Source of the DNA: Anseranas semipalmata
Taxonomy: Eukaryota; Chordata; Aves; Anseriformes; Anseranatidae
DNA length: 64,000 bases
Assembly (NCBI GenBank): GCA_013399115.1
Contig: VXAA01000897.1
Location: 76,562 to 140,561 of the forward strand
Reading direction: 5' to 3'
Part shown: positions 13,401-28,400 of the stretch, piece by piece
Numbering within the stretch: the first letter of the stretch is position 1
Layout: each line of letters opens with the position of its first letter
Made by a program: the position numbers and the translations under genes
The notes under the pieces: model-generated
The model's input: only the letters and a program-made list of their open reading frames with translations
The model's database searches: none
Told to the model about the DNA's origin: nothing

Positions 13401-16400
13401 GAGACCTAGTGTACATGAAGTAACAGGAGGAATTATCTTGTGCCTACCCATTGTGATGCAACCTTCTACTGACCTTCAGCCAGAATAAAATATCAAAGCC
13501 AAAACCAACAATCTGTAAGAAAGACAGCTTCTGTAATCTGATAAAAACATTCCTTTAAAAAGAAAAAAAAAAAAAAAAAAAACACCATTTGCTCTATTAG
13601 CTCCACAGGCTAGAAAAGCATAGCTAAACATTTCATTAAACAAAAATATATTTACATAATCAAATTAAACTGCAAAATCTTTGTACCTCATTTAGTTACA
13701 AAGAAAAAAAAAGAAATCTGAATCTTAATTCTCATTAGTAAGCTTATGTTTTGTCAACAACTCAGGCAAAATTACTGCTTTTAATTTCAGTGCTGCTTGT
13801 CCAATACACTTTTATACATTTACGGAGTTTCAGAACCTGCTACATAATTATTGACGGAATAATGGACTCACCAAGAAGGGCAGACATGTTCTGAAATATT
13901 CTCAGGAGCTCAGGTGTAAGACATGGACTATTCTCCAACGTCACTAACCTAAGAACAGATTAAATGAAATACTTCAGATGACTTATAACACTGAGCAATC
14001 GTTTTGACAGAAAGAAAGCACTGTAATTTCTAGTAACCATGTACATGATCCACAAATGTGGATCAAATGTGTAACAACTGCTTGAAACATATTTCAAGTC
14101 CAGTATCAGTCCTGTACAATATGTGCATAAGTAGAAGCATGGGTTCTACTACATCAGTAAAGCAAAGAAAAACATACTACTGGTGTTTGTTTGTTTTACA
14201 GGTCGGGGGGGGTTGTTCTTTAAAAAAAACAACATAACCACAAAAATGGGGCAGTGAGAATGTTTAAGTATCCAACTTGGAGATCCTGGGCAAAACTCAG
14301 AGAAGATGGGTAGACAGGAATATTGATAGTGTAAGGACAAGGTACTCAACACCTCCAAGGAGGTGTGGTAGAAACCAGCTCAAACCTTTATATTTTTTTC
14401 CTCACTTTTTTTTTTTTTTGAGGTTTAAAATCATGCACTGATTACCATGTGTAAAAGAATGACTATATGCTCAGCACCATTTATATTGATTTAAAATTCC
14501 TGACATTTGAGAACAGTTACTATATATGAAACTCATGCTTAAAGCCACAGCAACATATCCCAATTTGTTGTCAGAGCTTAGTTGTGGAATTACTGTGTTT
14601 AAATAGCATTTTATATTACATAAATATCTTAGCTGGACTCTGGCTCTGGTTTCAGGAAGCAGAGTCCCAGCCATGTCTGCCAGCTCCATCCAGATAGCTC
14701 TGATGCTCTAGAACATCTTAAAATATCATATATACATTCTTCAGCATAGGCATTGGAATAACACCTTCAAGATCAGCATTAATAAATCACGGAATTATAG
14801 AATGGTTTGGGTTGGTAAGATATGAAAATTCTGATCTGATACATTAAATCTCATCTTAAATTCTGTGAAGATCTTGCAACTCAAAGTTGCTCCCCCACCA
14901 CCAACAGCATTATAGATCTTAGTTTATAACATAAAACAGATCATATCTAGGTCAGGCATTTGAACTACAGATACTTCTCTACAACTTAGATCTAAAGAAT
15001 CCCTCACTATTTCAAGTCAAATTCAATATATTCCAATTCTGCAGGAAAAGAAGTGGTCCAGATACCAGTTTCTTCCCTTTAGAGTGTGAGAAACGTAAGC
15101 AAATTAGCCTCAAAAGCCTCAGGAAAGCAGATCAGTGCCATTTCTCATTTTATATTCTGTCACCAGATAGCATGAGACCTGGAAGATAACTTCGGCTTTT
15201 CATCCTTGTAAACTCGCCACCTCCTCCAGCAATGAGCTCTGAGAATCAATGGGTTATTGTGCTCAAGTCAAGCATGTCAAATTGTTAGTTTAGCATGCAC
15301 ATTAGAGCGAGTCTAGACTTTGTCTTGCTGTTTATTATCAAAACAAAATCATATCTTGCACAAACTGCCTGAAAATGGATTTCCTACTCAATTAGTCACT
15401 TTCAATTGTGTTTCTTTTATTAACTTCTTAACCTCACTTCTTCTTAGAAAAAGCATGATACAGATGATGTCAAGGTAAGATATCTAGAAAGCTTTTGTTA
15501 TATTCCTTTTTTTCTTGTGAAGATATGAAAATAAAATGTAATTAATATTTGATAAAGAACATTCTTACCACAATTCTAAACCATCTTCCAGAAGATAGAC
15601 ATGTGGAGGCTGGGAAACATCTGTACTTAGCTGAATAACTGGAAGTAGAAAAGGATAGAGATTTTTGCTGTCTGCTCCCAGGCCCTGTAAGAGTAAATAA
15701 AAATTGTAAAATGTGTCAAAAAACTTGACTCAAGCATTTCAAGGACAGAACTGAAAAGGATCTGCAATGTAAGCACACATGTACAAGGTACTGCGAACAA
15801 GCATTTGAGAAATCAAATATTGAACCTGCTTCCATTTCATACAACATGAAACTGCTTAATTTGATACTCCTGAGCTTTCTCTCAACAAGCCTTGAGAAAA
15901 TTATGTAAGTTTTTGGAGAACAAGCAGCTTAGCAATGGTCTGCTAGAAAAAAAGTTATAAACAATACACATTCCTATATAACATTCACTGGTCATTCTCT
16001 TTCTTGGAAAAGTCATGGCTCTAACAAATACTAAATGACCAAATGCTGAATAAGTTGTGGTAAAGATCAAGAAAGAAATTACTCTTTGGACCTTACCACA
16101 TCCTAAATCTTTTGACACATTTTAAGAATCAGGAGAAGGGTTTGTTTTTGTTCCTAAACAAAGATTCACAGACTGACAATAGGTTTCTTTTTGGTTTTGT
16201 TTTTTGTTTTTCTTTTTAAGTGAGTCATACACAAAGATGTCTTCCCAAGGATACAATTTTTTTCAATCAGTTAATGAAAAACAAAACTAATTTAAAAAAA
16301 TAAGCTCAAAATAACTATTGTTGAAGCTACTCAAATTAAAACTAATTTTACAAAGATTGGAATTCTTAAATTGGAAACTACTAGCTATTTTGCAGCATTA

Positions 16401-19400
16401 CTACTCGAGAGAACTTGGCTAACTGAATGCTGCTTTTACATAAATGAATTTGTAAACTGTTAAGTATCTGTTAAGTTTAAAACTTATGTTTTTCAATTAA
16501 GGCTGTTTTATGGAATAATTTATTATTACTGCTATTTTTAAACAAACTTCCAACTTTGAAAAGAAAAAAAAAAGGCTGCAATGACAATGAAGAACAAGAA
16601 TCTTCCATAAATGTGTTTAAACTCTTTTGAGTCCAGCTATTTCGTTTTGGCCTCCACAGTGGCCAGTAAGAAGTTCCATAATTCATATATTATGGAAAAA
16701 TAGATTTTCTTTTTTTGTTTAAACTAACTTGGCTTTTAAAAGAACCCTAACTTTTCCTTTAGTTGCAACATGTAATAGCTCCCTTTTCACTTTCATTCCA
16801 CTGTTAATGTTTTCGTAGACCTCTAATAATATCCCCTTAAACATGCCTTTCCCCAGTCTCAAGACTGCCTGCATATTCAGTCTCTTCCTGTGTGGATGTT
16901 ACCCTACATCCTAGAAGCCTTTCTCAATCTTTGCTAGTTCTACTACATCTTTTTCAAGATATAGTATGGACTAGAGAAGGTGGGATGGTATACAATGCAT
17001 ATTAAGGAAGTACTTAATAGCATGGATTCTGGACCATCTATTGCTTTATTCTTCAATTTTTTTTCCATTAACTTACTACATTTTATTTGTATTTTTACTG
17101 CAAACAGCATAGATATTTCTAGTTATTTCAAATTTAAGGATCATTTAGCTATACCTAGATCTTCTCATTATCTTTGGATAAAGCAGCTAATAATTTCCAT
17201 AGGCTTTCAAAATTCTTTGTCAGTGTACTTATAGTAAGCCTACAGAGGTATTACAGAATTCATAGTTCATAATTCTATAGTAGAGAAATGGCAAATTACC
17301 ATCAGGAATCCAAAGCCGCCAGAAGGTCAAAACTTATTTGGCTACAGATTACCAGCAACTTCCATTCTAGATACAACGTTGCTTAGTATAGCTACTAACA
17401 TTATATAGCAAAATCTGGGTCTAAAAGTTATCTAGATTTCTTGAGTTTTGAGAATTGTAAGACACTAAGCAAACTACACAAACTTAGCTAAATGAACAAC
17501 TATGCACAAATGAAACCTAACATTGATAAACACCAGCAACATATTCTGGCAAGGAAAAGACTCCTAGAACATACAGAACTACAAAAAAACTACAGAAAAA
17601 AAAATGGTCTGAGAATCACCTTGTTCACCTCTATTCTCAGTATTATTACTTTTATATTATTGCACTTAGAAGTTGCAGTCATGAACAAAGGCGACAGTAG
17701 CCACTGCTCAAAGAAATTTTAATAGTCCTGACCATACCATTTTAAAAATACATTGAAAAAGAGGAGATATTCAAGTATACTCAAAAAGCAACTTATAAGA
17801 ATAGATGAATTCTCAAAAGAAGAAAAAAAATCAAAAATTGAAATACAAACAACTATGTGATGCAAATCTATTATATAACAAAGCAGGCAGCTCAAAGCTG
17901 CTATTATCTCTGCTCCATGTAACACATGAACAAAGCAGAAGAGAACATCATAAAAGCTGGGAAATTTAAAGAGGAACTATTTTTTCCCATATACTATATA
18001 AAAATATTGCAGAAATAGCTGTAAAAGCACATAACAGGTATCAGAGGTTATACAGTAAAAAGGCAATGGTAAAAATGGTAACAATAAAAGGGTCAAAGCG
18101 CTAAGTAAACAAGATGACCCATAACTAGTTAATGCCAAGGAAAACCTTGAAAGACATTAAACCACCTGGCTAGGATTTAAACAATAAAGATTTGATGCTA
18201 ACGTGAATTAAAAACCATATTTAAAACAACAGGCATCACACTGAAGCTACTTGTGACGACCCAGATCTTGGCCTATGATTTAGAAATGGCTCATTTTCCA
18301 CATGAAGTCTGCAACCAAAATAGGAATTTTCCATACCCGAGAGCTGAATGAAACACAAGGGGTTAAGAGATGCATCTACACTGCAGAATTAAGTCTGAAG
18401 AATATACACTGCTTGCAAGAAGAGACTGACACTCCTATTGCTTTCAGGCATATAAAGGAAGCCAGAACAAGATGTTTCACAGACACTAAGAGAGGTTCAA
18501 TTCCAAGATTACAAAACAAAACTGAAGTCCACCAGAGCACAAGCATATCTGCTTAAAGAACTGCTTTTCTTGAACAAGCCTCTGGAAGCAAAACAGTTGA
18601 GTGGTTAACATTAGCCATAGTTATCTCCATTATCATAGCATCGTGTCTTTATTGTAAGACTGAACAGCATTTAGCAACAGCCTTTGAAACCAAAATCTAG
18701 ATATATTTTACATATATAAATATATATATATAACCCCCACTCCCCAACACACTGAGAACATGCACGCATGTCTGATAAGAGACAACTGAAGACAACACAG
18801 GCAACATTTGTGTGCTTTTGACACCTTACCTGAACAAGATGGATAAGGGTGGTTAGAATGGCACACCGTAGCATATTGTGCTCCTCACTCTGTTTCCAAA
18901 GGAGTGGTAAATATTGAACCAAACATCCTACATACGGTCGTATCTGAAGTTCAAAATGCAAGTGTGTTTCTTAATGCGTGAAACAAGGCCATTAATTTAC
19001 ACCAAGCATAATTTCTGAAAAATTTAAGAGCTCTTCCTAAAGCACTGTATTCCTTACTCTGACTGAAGTGATTTCTGACCGAATAGTGTTTTTATTGTTT
19101 TCACATCAGTATGATATGTCTTCACTACAACACAATTACTGAATCCTTTAAGAAGACCAGAAGCAGTGCCAGGAAAAAAAAAAAAGTCCTTTTAAAAGAC
19201 ATAAATGTGGTTGCAGAACACCATTTTACAAAAAAATTTCAAACACACTAAGTGTCTGCAGCAGGACTCTAGTCTGGAGCTGTTATAATATTACATTTAC
19301 CATCATCATATTTTTGGAAAAAATGGGAAATCAGTTAAGAACAAACTCTCCATTTCAAGCAAAATACCCATGAAATTACCTATTACACATTTTAATTGTA

Positions 19401-22400
19401 TTCACTTGACATCTATAACAGCAGGACAATTCACAAGCTAGAGTTTTGTTTTCTGTGTTTAAGACTTAAGAATCAAGCATTCAGCGATTCCTAAAAATTA
19501 TAGCTATAATAGAGGATTCATGCTCTGATATCACGCTGATCTTTCATACTCATTTCAGTAGCTGCAATAGAAACATTACACTTTAATCACTTTCATGCCT
19601 ATAATTTTTAAATACAGAAAAGTTATTTCCTATACAGCTCAATCATTTAATTATTTTAAACTCAAGAACCTTTCAAAAATAGTGAAAAATACAAAAAAAG
19701 AGCAAAAATAGCAAGTAAACTCAGATACAAAGGGTTCCACGTAGATCAAAATTTAGACAATTTTTTTTTTGAGAAGGAATGATATACAATTTTAAATAGA
19801 AACTGCAGAAAAGTGTCCCTTCCCACTGCATTCTAGTTCACTAAATTAACTATCAATGTTGTCAGCTCCAAGGATAGAGACAGAATCACTAGAGGGTTTG
19901 TGTCAACCCTGTGATAATGACAAGAATGAAAGAGCCCATGAAGAGAAACTGAACATAGTTGTAAAACCTATATATCCTATTTCAGCCTCAGTAATATTCA
20001 AAGACAGTGTCACCTGAAAAGCCTTCCCCTGCCAAAAAAAAAAAANNNNNNNNNNNNNNNNNNNNNNNNNNNAACACCAACTGCTTCCCCCCCTGAAACA
20101 ATAGTCAATAGCCACATGCTAGATTTTTTCCACAGTTATAATAAAACACCAAGAGTTCAGTCCAAAACAATGAGTGTGAAACTGCCATGCTTGGAGATAT
20201 CCAGAATTCAGCTGGAGAAGGTCCTGAATAACCCCTGACATTAGCCATGCTGTGAACAGTCACTGGACTACACAACCTCCAGATGTTTGTCCTATCCTAA
20301 ATTTTTCTATGATGCTCTACAATACTAAACTTTAATCTGTTTGTGTTCTACAGTACTTAATTATGAATTAACCTTAACAGACTCATAAAGACTCCTAGTG
20401 AACTCATTTTTCCTGCTGCTTCCATGGCTGACATAAATACAAATGCAGGGAAATCTGCTGTCATGTGGACTTTTCCTACAAATTTAACTGCATTTCTTAG
20501 GGATGTGAAGTATTTTGTCCTCCAAAATGTCTCTTAATATGTAAGGTCTGATAAAATTATACACCAGATATAAGATGATGCAATTAGAATAGAAAGCAGA
20601 AATAAAGAAAATTGCAAGAAATACATTACAAATAAGTAGTGGAATTCATTCTGTACTTCAAAAGGTCAATGCCAAAAATATGTAGTAACAAAGAGTGGTA
20701 GTAATGGAACAATATTACACAAAAGATAAATGAAAACTAAGAAGTATAAGATGCTTTACCAAGTAAAGCAAATAATAGGAGCACCTACCATAACAATAAC
20801 CAGTCCACTAACCAATGCCATTTTTCTAATATGTTTGTATAAACTAAAAACATCAAGTCCTCTGGGGTGTTAGTACAGAGTTAAGACTGTTTGAATTCTA
20901 GAAGAAAAAATACCTGGACATTGACTCTTTCATTCACACAAGACAGAACATGAAGAACATGCATTTTTGTGTCACATTCTGTTACTTCCTGAAGTAGCTG
21001 AAAGAGCAGTGTAAACATGGATTCCAGATACTAAAAGAAAAAGAAACAACTAGGGATTAGACCATCATAAATACAATCAAAGAATCATAAAATATACCAA
21101 GTTGAAAGGGACCCACAAGGATCATTGAGTCCAACTCCTGGCTCCACAAAGGACCACCCAAAAATCAAACCAGATGTCTGAGAGCATTGTCCAAACAGTG
21201 CCCAACTACCCTCTTGGTGAAGAACCTTTTCCTATTGGTGATATGAATTGGTATTTTTTCAGCATGCTTACAATACCAAGACTTTTATGAACTTTGAAAG
21301 ACATTTAGTCTCCAAAATGTCACTCTTTCCTTTGGAAAAAGGCACACTAGACATTCACAGACTAAACAAAGAATTCAGATACGCTCTTACATAACAGTTC
21401 AAGTATGTAATCAATTTCAACACACATCATTTTGATGTTTCAGATAGTATGAACATGACTTTACAAAGCTGAAGACCACCTCTGTAGAAAGAACACTGCT
21501 AGCGTCACAAAGGTATAGTCTTCCAGCTTTTGGGTCAGCAGGTATAATTTAGATGTTCCAATGTTCAAAGTGAAGATGCACTCTGCATTTTATTTGTTCC
21601 CCAAAGAGTTGCAATTAACACAGAGGTCATAATCCAGTGAGAACAAAAGACACGTCCTAAATTTAAATGATCAGAATAGATCTTTGCTGCATTTTTATAG
21701 GTAGCATTTCATTGTGTACTTAATGCCAGCAATGACAGCCACTGTAAGGAACACCAAAATAGGAGAACAGCAAATCTATGTTTTTAAGGCATTATTTTAA
21801 CCATATATCTATATTTAGTATTGATGTGCAATAGCAGGTTGGAAAGTACTGTTTGAAAAAAGCCTACTAGGAAGTAGGTAACATTGGTGAGGAGACAATC
21901 ACTGTCAACAGCGTTCATTCTGTCTGAGCATCAAAAACCTTAGCATCTGGTAACACTTGGTATATATAGTACAAGACACAACAAGAAATTGTAACAGTCA
22001 TAACATAGAGAGGTTTTGAATTGTCTATCTGAATACTGCACATCAGCAACCTTAAGAGCAGCCGTATGAATCTTCATGTTTTGCCCTATGAAAACTAAAA
22101 ATAAATGCACGCACATACATACAACATACACACTGATTACTAAATAGTCTGGTTTGAAATGAAATGGGAAATGGCTTTTTTCCTCCTTTCCTCTATGGAT
22201 CTGCCAGCTTATGAGAATATGTCCACGTAAACGTTCTTACCGGTAAGAACTGGTCAGTTCTGAACTCAAAGTCATCTACAGGTAAAAAGCCATTAAGGAA
22301 AATACACATTGCACACAAACACAAGACTCCAATAAACTAGTATTTTATGGATACATAACAATTATAATATGAAAAATTTGGTAGCAAGTTTAAACCTGCT

Positions 22401-25400
22401 TATTTTCCAGTGACTCTAAATTAAGAACTAATCAAGTATCTTTGTTAATACAAGGATATTTAACTTCAGTGTTGTAGCTGTCTCAATACGGACCTGAAAG
22501 ACAAAAAATAAGCATGATGCATCTTAACTATGTCCATTAAACATTATCCTGATTATCAACGTAGTATCTAAAAATAACAAGCCAGTTGTTGTTTTAGCAA
22601 CTGAACTGTTCTGTGTGTTCTGTTACCCTCCATGAAATTTGGTTAATTCAACTCAGACACATTTTTGCTTGCTTTAATTTTAGCATCCTTTACAGATTAT
22701 TTGGCATTGCCTGGAGATACCACCTGGAGAAACTACTCAAGCAAAACCTTCAAAGGTCAAGAAAGAATTAAACAAGATATCTAGCCTGTGTTAGAAACTC
22801 TTGCAATAGGGAAGGAGTTTAACTTGGGATTTCATGTCTTGCTGTCACCCAAAAAGCAAACACGTCAAACTTGACAAGGTAGCATATTCTTCCCTGGATG
22901 TCTGGAAAGCATTAACTGAGAAGTCACAACATTGACAAGGAAATCCATCCTGCTTCGCTAAAGCTGTCTGGAATCACAGAAATAACTGTTAGATTGCCAG
23001 CTGGTAATATTTAACTAACAAGCTAGGTAGGTTTGGGCAGTTTTGTTTGCCCTTTTTTTGTTTTGTTTGTTGGGTAGATGCTAGATCTGTTTAAAACAAA
23101 CAAAAAACAACCACAAACAGCTTCCCAACTTAACTTTACCTGCTGATAAACTGAAATTGTTGCTTGAAACCACACAGTTGTGCTCAACCAGCTTAGCAAC
23201 CAATGCCATTTATCATACTCTGCCAGCAGACAATAGGTATGTTGATCCTTAAACAATTGTTAAAATTGTTGATCCTTTACCGCAGAGTATATCACAGAAT
23301 ATCCTTGTTTTATCTACACAAAGTGTTAGTGAGTTACTAAATGAACTATGTCAAGATGCCTCACAACCTTGTTACAAAAATAGACAGTTGCTATTTTCCC
23401 AGATTTATCACCTAGTGAACTTCTTATGGGTTGGTTTCATGCCTGTGATCTTGTTTTTCAACATTTCCACAATTAGACTCCCCCCAGCTTCCCAACAGAT
23501 TATTTTCTGCAAGACACAACAGACTTTGAAGTGTGATGTTACAATTTTCAACAAAGTTGACATAAGACACTGTATGTATGTTTCACCTGTGTTTATAGAA
23601 CATGTGTAACAAAACATTACTTACTTATACTTACCACTAGGTCTTGGTCTTGAAGCAAGTTACGAATTGCCTCATACAACATAGGCCTCAAGTCTGATTT
23701 GAATTTAACTGAAATCCACTGTCCAATCAGCCAAATTACTCGTCGGCGTATTGGCTTATATCTTTAAAAGTAGAAAAAAATATCGTACTCATTAATTCAT
23801 TATGCTTGCTGTTCTAAAATACTTTAATGAAAAAGAAATCTAAGAATCAATAAGAAAACAATATTCCAAGACAATTATTAAAAGATTTAGTTTGTCAAGA
23901 CCAACTTTTTAGAACTTTAACGTAGGATTTTTTTTTTTTTTTAATTCAAAATTAAGGTAACACAGTTTCCCAAGGAAGAAAAAAAACCAACAAACCAACA
24001 ACTCTCTTCCTAAATGAATCTTGAAGGTCTCAGAAACCCAGTTTATTCTGCACATAACACAGCAATAGCTACTGCAAGCTCCTGCCCCCACAGGAATTTC
24101 ATCCTAGGATATCACAAATGCCAACCAAATGGTATGATCAGGTGTCTTCCCTACTACAAATGCAACTACATCAACAGTAGAATATTTTTGTCAGTTTTTA
24201 CTTATGATGTATGGGTAGATGGCATAAATATGCCACCATAAATATTCCAAAAACAGCATGTGCTACAAATACCACGGCAGCTTGATTCAGAGATCAGTGG
24301 CAGGGCAGCAAAACAGCAAAGGATCAATCATATATACGAGATCTTTTTTTCCTGTTCTTCTGACATTTAGCCTAACCATTACAGTGCTTGGCCACTGGCA
24401 GATAGCAGGATGAACTTTCAATGATATTAAAAAAAGATTAATGAGGAAAATAAAAAAAAGAAAGCATTAGGAGACACCTGGTAAACAACTGTGCCAATTA
24501 TTCTGTAACCATGAAGTAAGGTTATACAGCCAAAAGTAAAAAAGTAGAAGAAAACTATACTGCAATGAGATGTATTTAATTTTCTTAAGTTTAGCAGGAT
24601 CTTCCACTGTACATGAAATTTAACTGTATTTGTAAAGACAATGTTTATAACTGCCATTTACAAACAAAAAAGCCAACTAGCAGATCCTTATAGAAAATAA
24701 TTTACAACTTATAGTAGCTCTTAAGGGCATTAGCATACAAATTAGTTCATATTTCATTTTCCCAGGCTCAATTGTTATCTGAATTTCAAATACAGAAGAA
24801 AAAATAGCAAAGTTTTTCAAAGGACATTAGGGTCACTACCAATGACTTTGATGAGAAAAATAAGACATACTTATTCAGAGTCAAAGGGTGATTTGGAATT
24901 ATAGCAGTGTTCTTCCCCTGAGACAGCTTGAGGAACTGGGAGGAACACTGTCATCCTAGTCACTTGTAGAAACAGACAGCTCTGTCCATCTCTACTCTGA
25001 GATACCAAAAATTATTTTTCAAAATACCTTAAGACAGACACTAAAAACAGAGGTATTCACATGAAGGCCAAGTGAAGAGGACTTTGGTGGGAAGCAAAAC
25101 CCCTAGCAGACTAACTACATAACACACTTCACATAGAACCAGCCTGTAATCATTCACACTGTCAACATAATCCAAATTTGCACTTACTTCCCTATTACAT
25201 TGCTGGCTAAATTAACTGTAGAGTGTTAGAGAGGGCGCGTGCATGAACTAGTACAGAAGAACAAATCACTACCTCAGATAAGCTACATTTTCACAGAAAT
25301 CACTTCCACAGATTTCAGGGGGACTTTTGCTGCTTAAGAGGTTCTGGGAACTCAAGAGGCCTACGTAACTTTCTTTAAATAAGCAAATGTAGATGTCCTG

Positions 25401-28400
25401 AGAAAGTTTATTCAAGTCAAATAGCTGCAAGAGAACAGAGTGCTAATACCTTCATAGAACATGCAAAGTAGCCAGCACACTAACTTAAACTTTATTAACA
25501 AAAGTAAGTTTCATGAACATTGTCACTTCTGTGACTGTATCTATTCATATTTCATACCTCTGCTCATTTAATGGATGTTTAAATAAGCATTTTTCAGGTC
25601 TGCAATAATCAGACCTTGTATCTTACCAGATCTGTATCAACAATTCATGTTTAAATGAGGAAGACATAACAAACCAAGGGGTTTACCTGTTATGAGAAAC
25701 CTGCAGTTCTGCTAGTAGTTGATTTTTAAACCACTGATCAAAATCCACACTATCAAATAGCTCATAAGCAGCCAGTCCAACCGCATTATACACTGGGGAA
25801 AAACAATAAAGTCGTGCTTATTGTTTGCTTAAATGTTTTATTTTTAATTCTAAATAATCAGACTAATTTAAGTTTCAAAAAACACTTTTGATAGCTTGAG
25901 TGCAACAAAGAAAACAAAACCAATGCATATAACTCTGAAGAATGCTATCAAAACCATGGACATTTTAGTTAAAGGTATGAAAGAGAAGTTACAGACTCCT
26001 GAGAACAATTAAAAGCTGTAAGGACAATGAGGATCTTATTCTAACATCAAGAATGGTTCCATTAGAGGCCTCAGACAATCCTTTTGCCATAAAATATCCC
26101 TATTTATAAAAATGGATAGAATAACTCCATGGAAGTGTTGGAGTTCGTCTACTTGCAGAGGGGAAAAACAGGACAGTAAAGGACCTTGTCTAAGGGCTTG
26201 TTTCACAACAAAGCTGAAAAAAACAGCATATTTTTACATAAGTATTTCTAAAAGTTAAGACTGACATCAAGTACAAGGAAAAACAGGATTTAGATCCCAC
26301 TTTCCAACTGTCTTAAAAATACATCTTGCATATGCTTCATATAATGTTTAAGAAGTCAAGCACATACACAATAGCAGCTCTGTTCCTTCAAAGGTAAAGT
26401 AAAATTTAATTTACCGGCATCTTTAATCAGTATAGCACTGGTATCTTCCATGTTGGTAGTTCCTACAAGACAAAAAGTTAAAGAAAAAAACATAACTAAA
26501 ACAAAGAATGCAAGCAAGGTGCTCGTTTAAATGAAGAACTTACACTTCAACTAAGTATGCTGTAAATTAAGACTGCTTCACTATTTTTGTTTTATTTACA
26601 ATTAAGTATTTCAGTTTTGATACCTTTTTCAGTGAACATGCTGAAATCCAATTTTTGTTTTCATGCCCTATTTTTGACTCACTTCCCTCAGATCTGAAAT
26701 TCTTTTCATGGCTACACACAAGCCAGAAGCTTGTATTTTAATAAGCAGATTAAAAATCCAGAAATTACTAAAGACAATGTCTACCATGTGGTAACTATTG
26801 TAAACAGCTACTACCCAGACTTAGTTCCTACATACATGTGTGTGCATGTGTGTTTAGCATGGATAAATATTTCACAAAGTCTTCAGAATTAATGAGTTCT
26901 TAATACCATCTTTAACAGTAAGTCTCAAATTGAAAATATCCAGAAACAGCTAGTAGGGGCTTCAGGGGCAAAAAAAGTATGCATGAGTACCTTTTAGCAT
27001 AAAAGTAATATCTTCCATAATTATTGGAAAACAAAGTAGCTGTCAACCCTTTTGTAAGGAACCTTCTACCATTCCCAGTATCACAGCACATCAAATCATC
27101 CAGAAACATATGTACACACAGTATTTTATGAAGAGAATCTGGACATGAAGTCAAATAAATTTTCATTTTCTGATGGTGATTTCTATTTAATAGAATGCAC
27201 TGATCCATTCTTATAAGTTCAAACACAAAACATCATAGTAAGTTACGTAAGATGCAAACTGAGGAAACAAAACCTAAGCCAAAATGACAGAGAAAAACTG
27301 CCAGCTACCACTGGTTATCTTCCATGGCCACCATAAACTTTGGCTCAGGGGAAAAAAACTGGATTGTTTCTCAGCCTGTGAAGGCTTTGGTCTTCATACA
27401 GAAAAAGACTAAGTTTTTAAAGTAGATTCTTCAGAGCTGGAAAGTCCTCTAGACTCGCCAAAATCACTGCATAACTTGAGCTCCCTATTTAAAAAGTTTT
27501 TTTCCCCCCTGATTCTTGCATAGACATGGCAGGATAGCCATAAACTGCCTTTCTATATTTGAACAGAAAGTTCTCAGTAAAGAACATCCTACAGACTTCA
27601 TTAAATGTTAACTTTCTCAAGAAAGCCTGAATCCTCACAAAAGTAGAAATTCTCCAATCTTTGCCAGTCATCTAAAAGTTATGATGAAAAGAAAAGAATC
27701 CTTAGGATTTCCTGTTCCTATATACACACTATTTCCTTATGGCAAGTTTAGAAATCTTATCATATTCTTTCAAACAGAATACAGAATGATTGTGCTACAT
27801 TGCATTAGATATCACAAGCTAAAATTGTTCAACATTTAATAAAAGTTGATAAACAGTTGATAAAAAAGAATGCTACATTTTACAGTTCCTGTATGTTTTA
27901 AACAACTTACCTTGCAGACTGTGAACCATTTCTAAAAGCACAGGGGTAAGAGTCTGATTATATTCATGGAAAATATCAATAAAAAGAACTTCCGTGCAGG
28001 GCTGAAAAAATTTAAAAAAAATCTTCTTCAGAATCAAAACAAGGGCAATTAAAATTTATTCTATGATAAATTTTTTAAGTGCTGAATACCTTATACCAAA
28101 GGCCATAATTTAAAATGTAACCTACTGTAGAAAAATTAGTTTTATATGAAATACCATTTCATATTACACATTATGTTTTACTCTAGCAAGACTTTGATGG
28201 CAGTGTCTATATTAGTAAACTCTGTGGTTCAAGAGATTGGATCTGTGGAGTGAAACGGCTGGTGTTGAGTCAGTAACCACACTGTAGGTATTTCAGTTTC
28301 CTTTTGATTTAGCTCTAGTTCAGTCATTTGGACTGAATGCACACTTGCACTTAGGAACACACTAGATATGCAGCATTGTTTTAGTTTTAATCTGAAAGTA

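Larger units (their letters stand above)
8136..13871 (-). other. IPO11: IPO11 intron 22
   Basis: A 5.7-kb intron with three plus-strand CR1 copies (9192-9730, 11484-11802, 12866-13006) and a long poly-A stretch at about 13561-13582. The remaining spans show only short chance open frames. Confidence 0.9.
18944..20913 (-). other. IPO11: IPO11 intron 19
   Basis: A 2.0-kb intron with a 27-base assembly gap at 20046-20072 and an old CR1 3' end at 20185-20317. The rest is plain AT-rich sequence. Confidence 0.9.

Noticed and set aside
18302..18556. 84-codon plus-strand open frame in intron 20
   Set aside because: No similarity recognised and no surrounding signals; within expectation for chance open frames.
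22276..22281. AG acceptor (CTGTAG) for exon 18 with a GT donor after exon 17
   Set aside because: The nearby GT choices (CTGAA|GTTAAA or CTT|GTATTA) shift the frame or create a stop at the junction, whereas AT-AC ends give the conserved protein.
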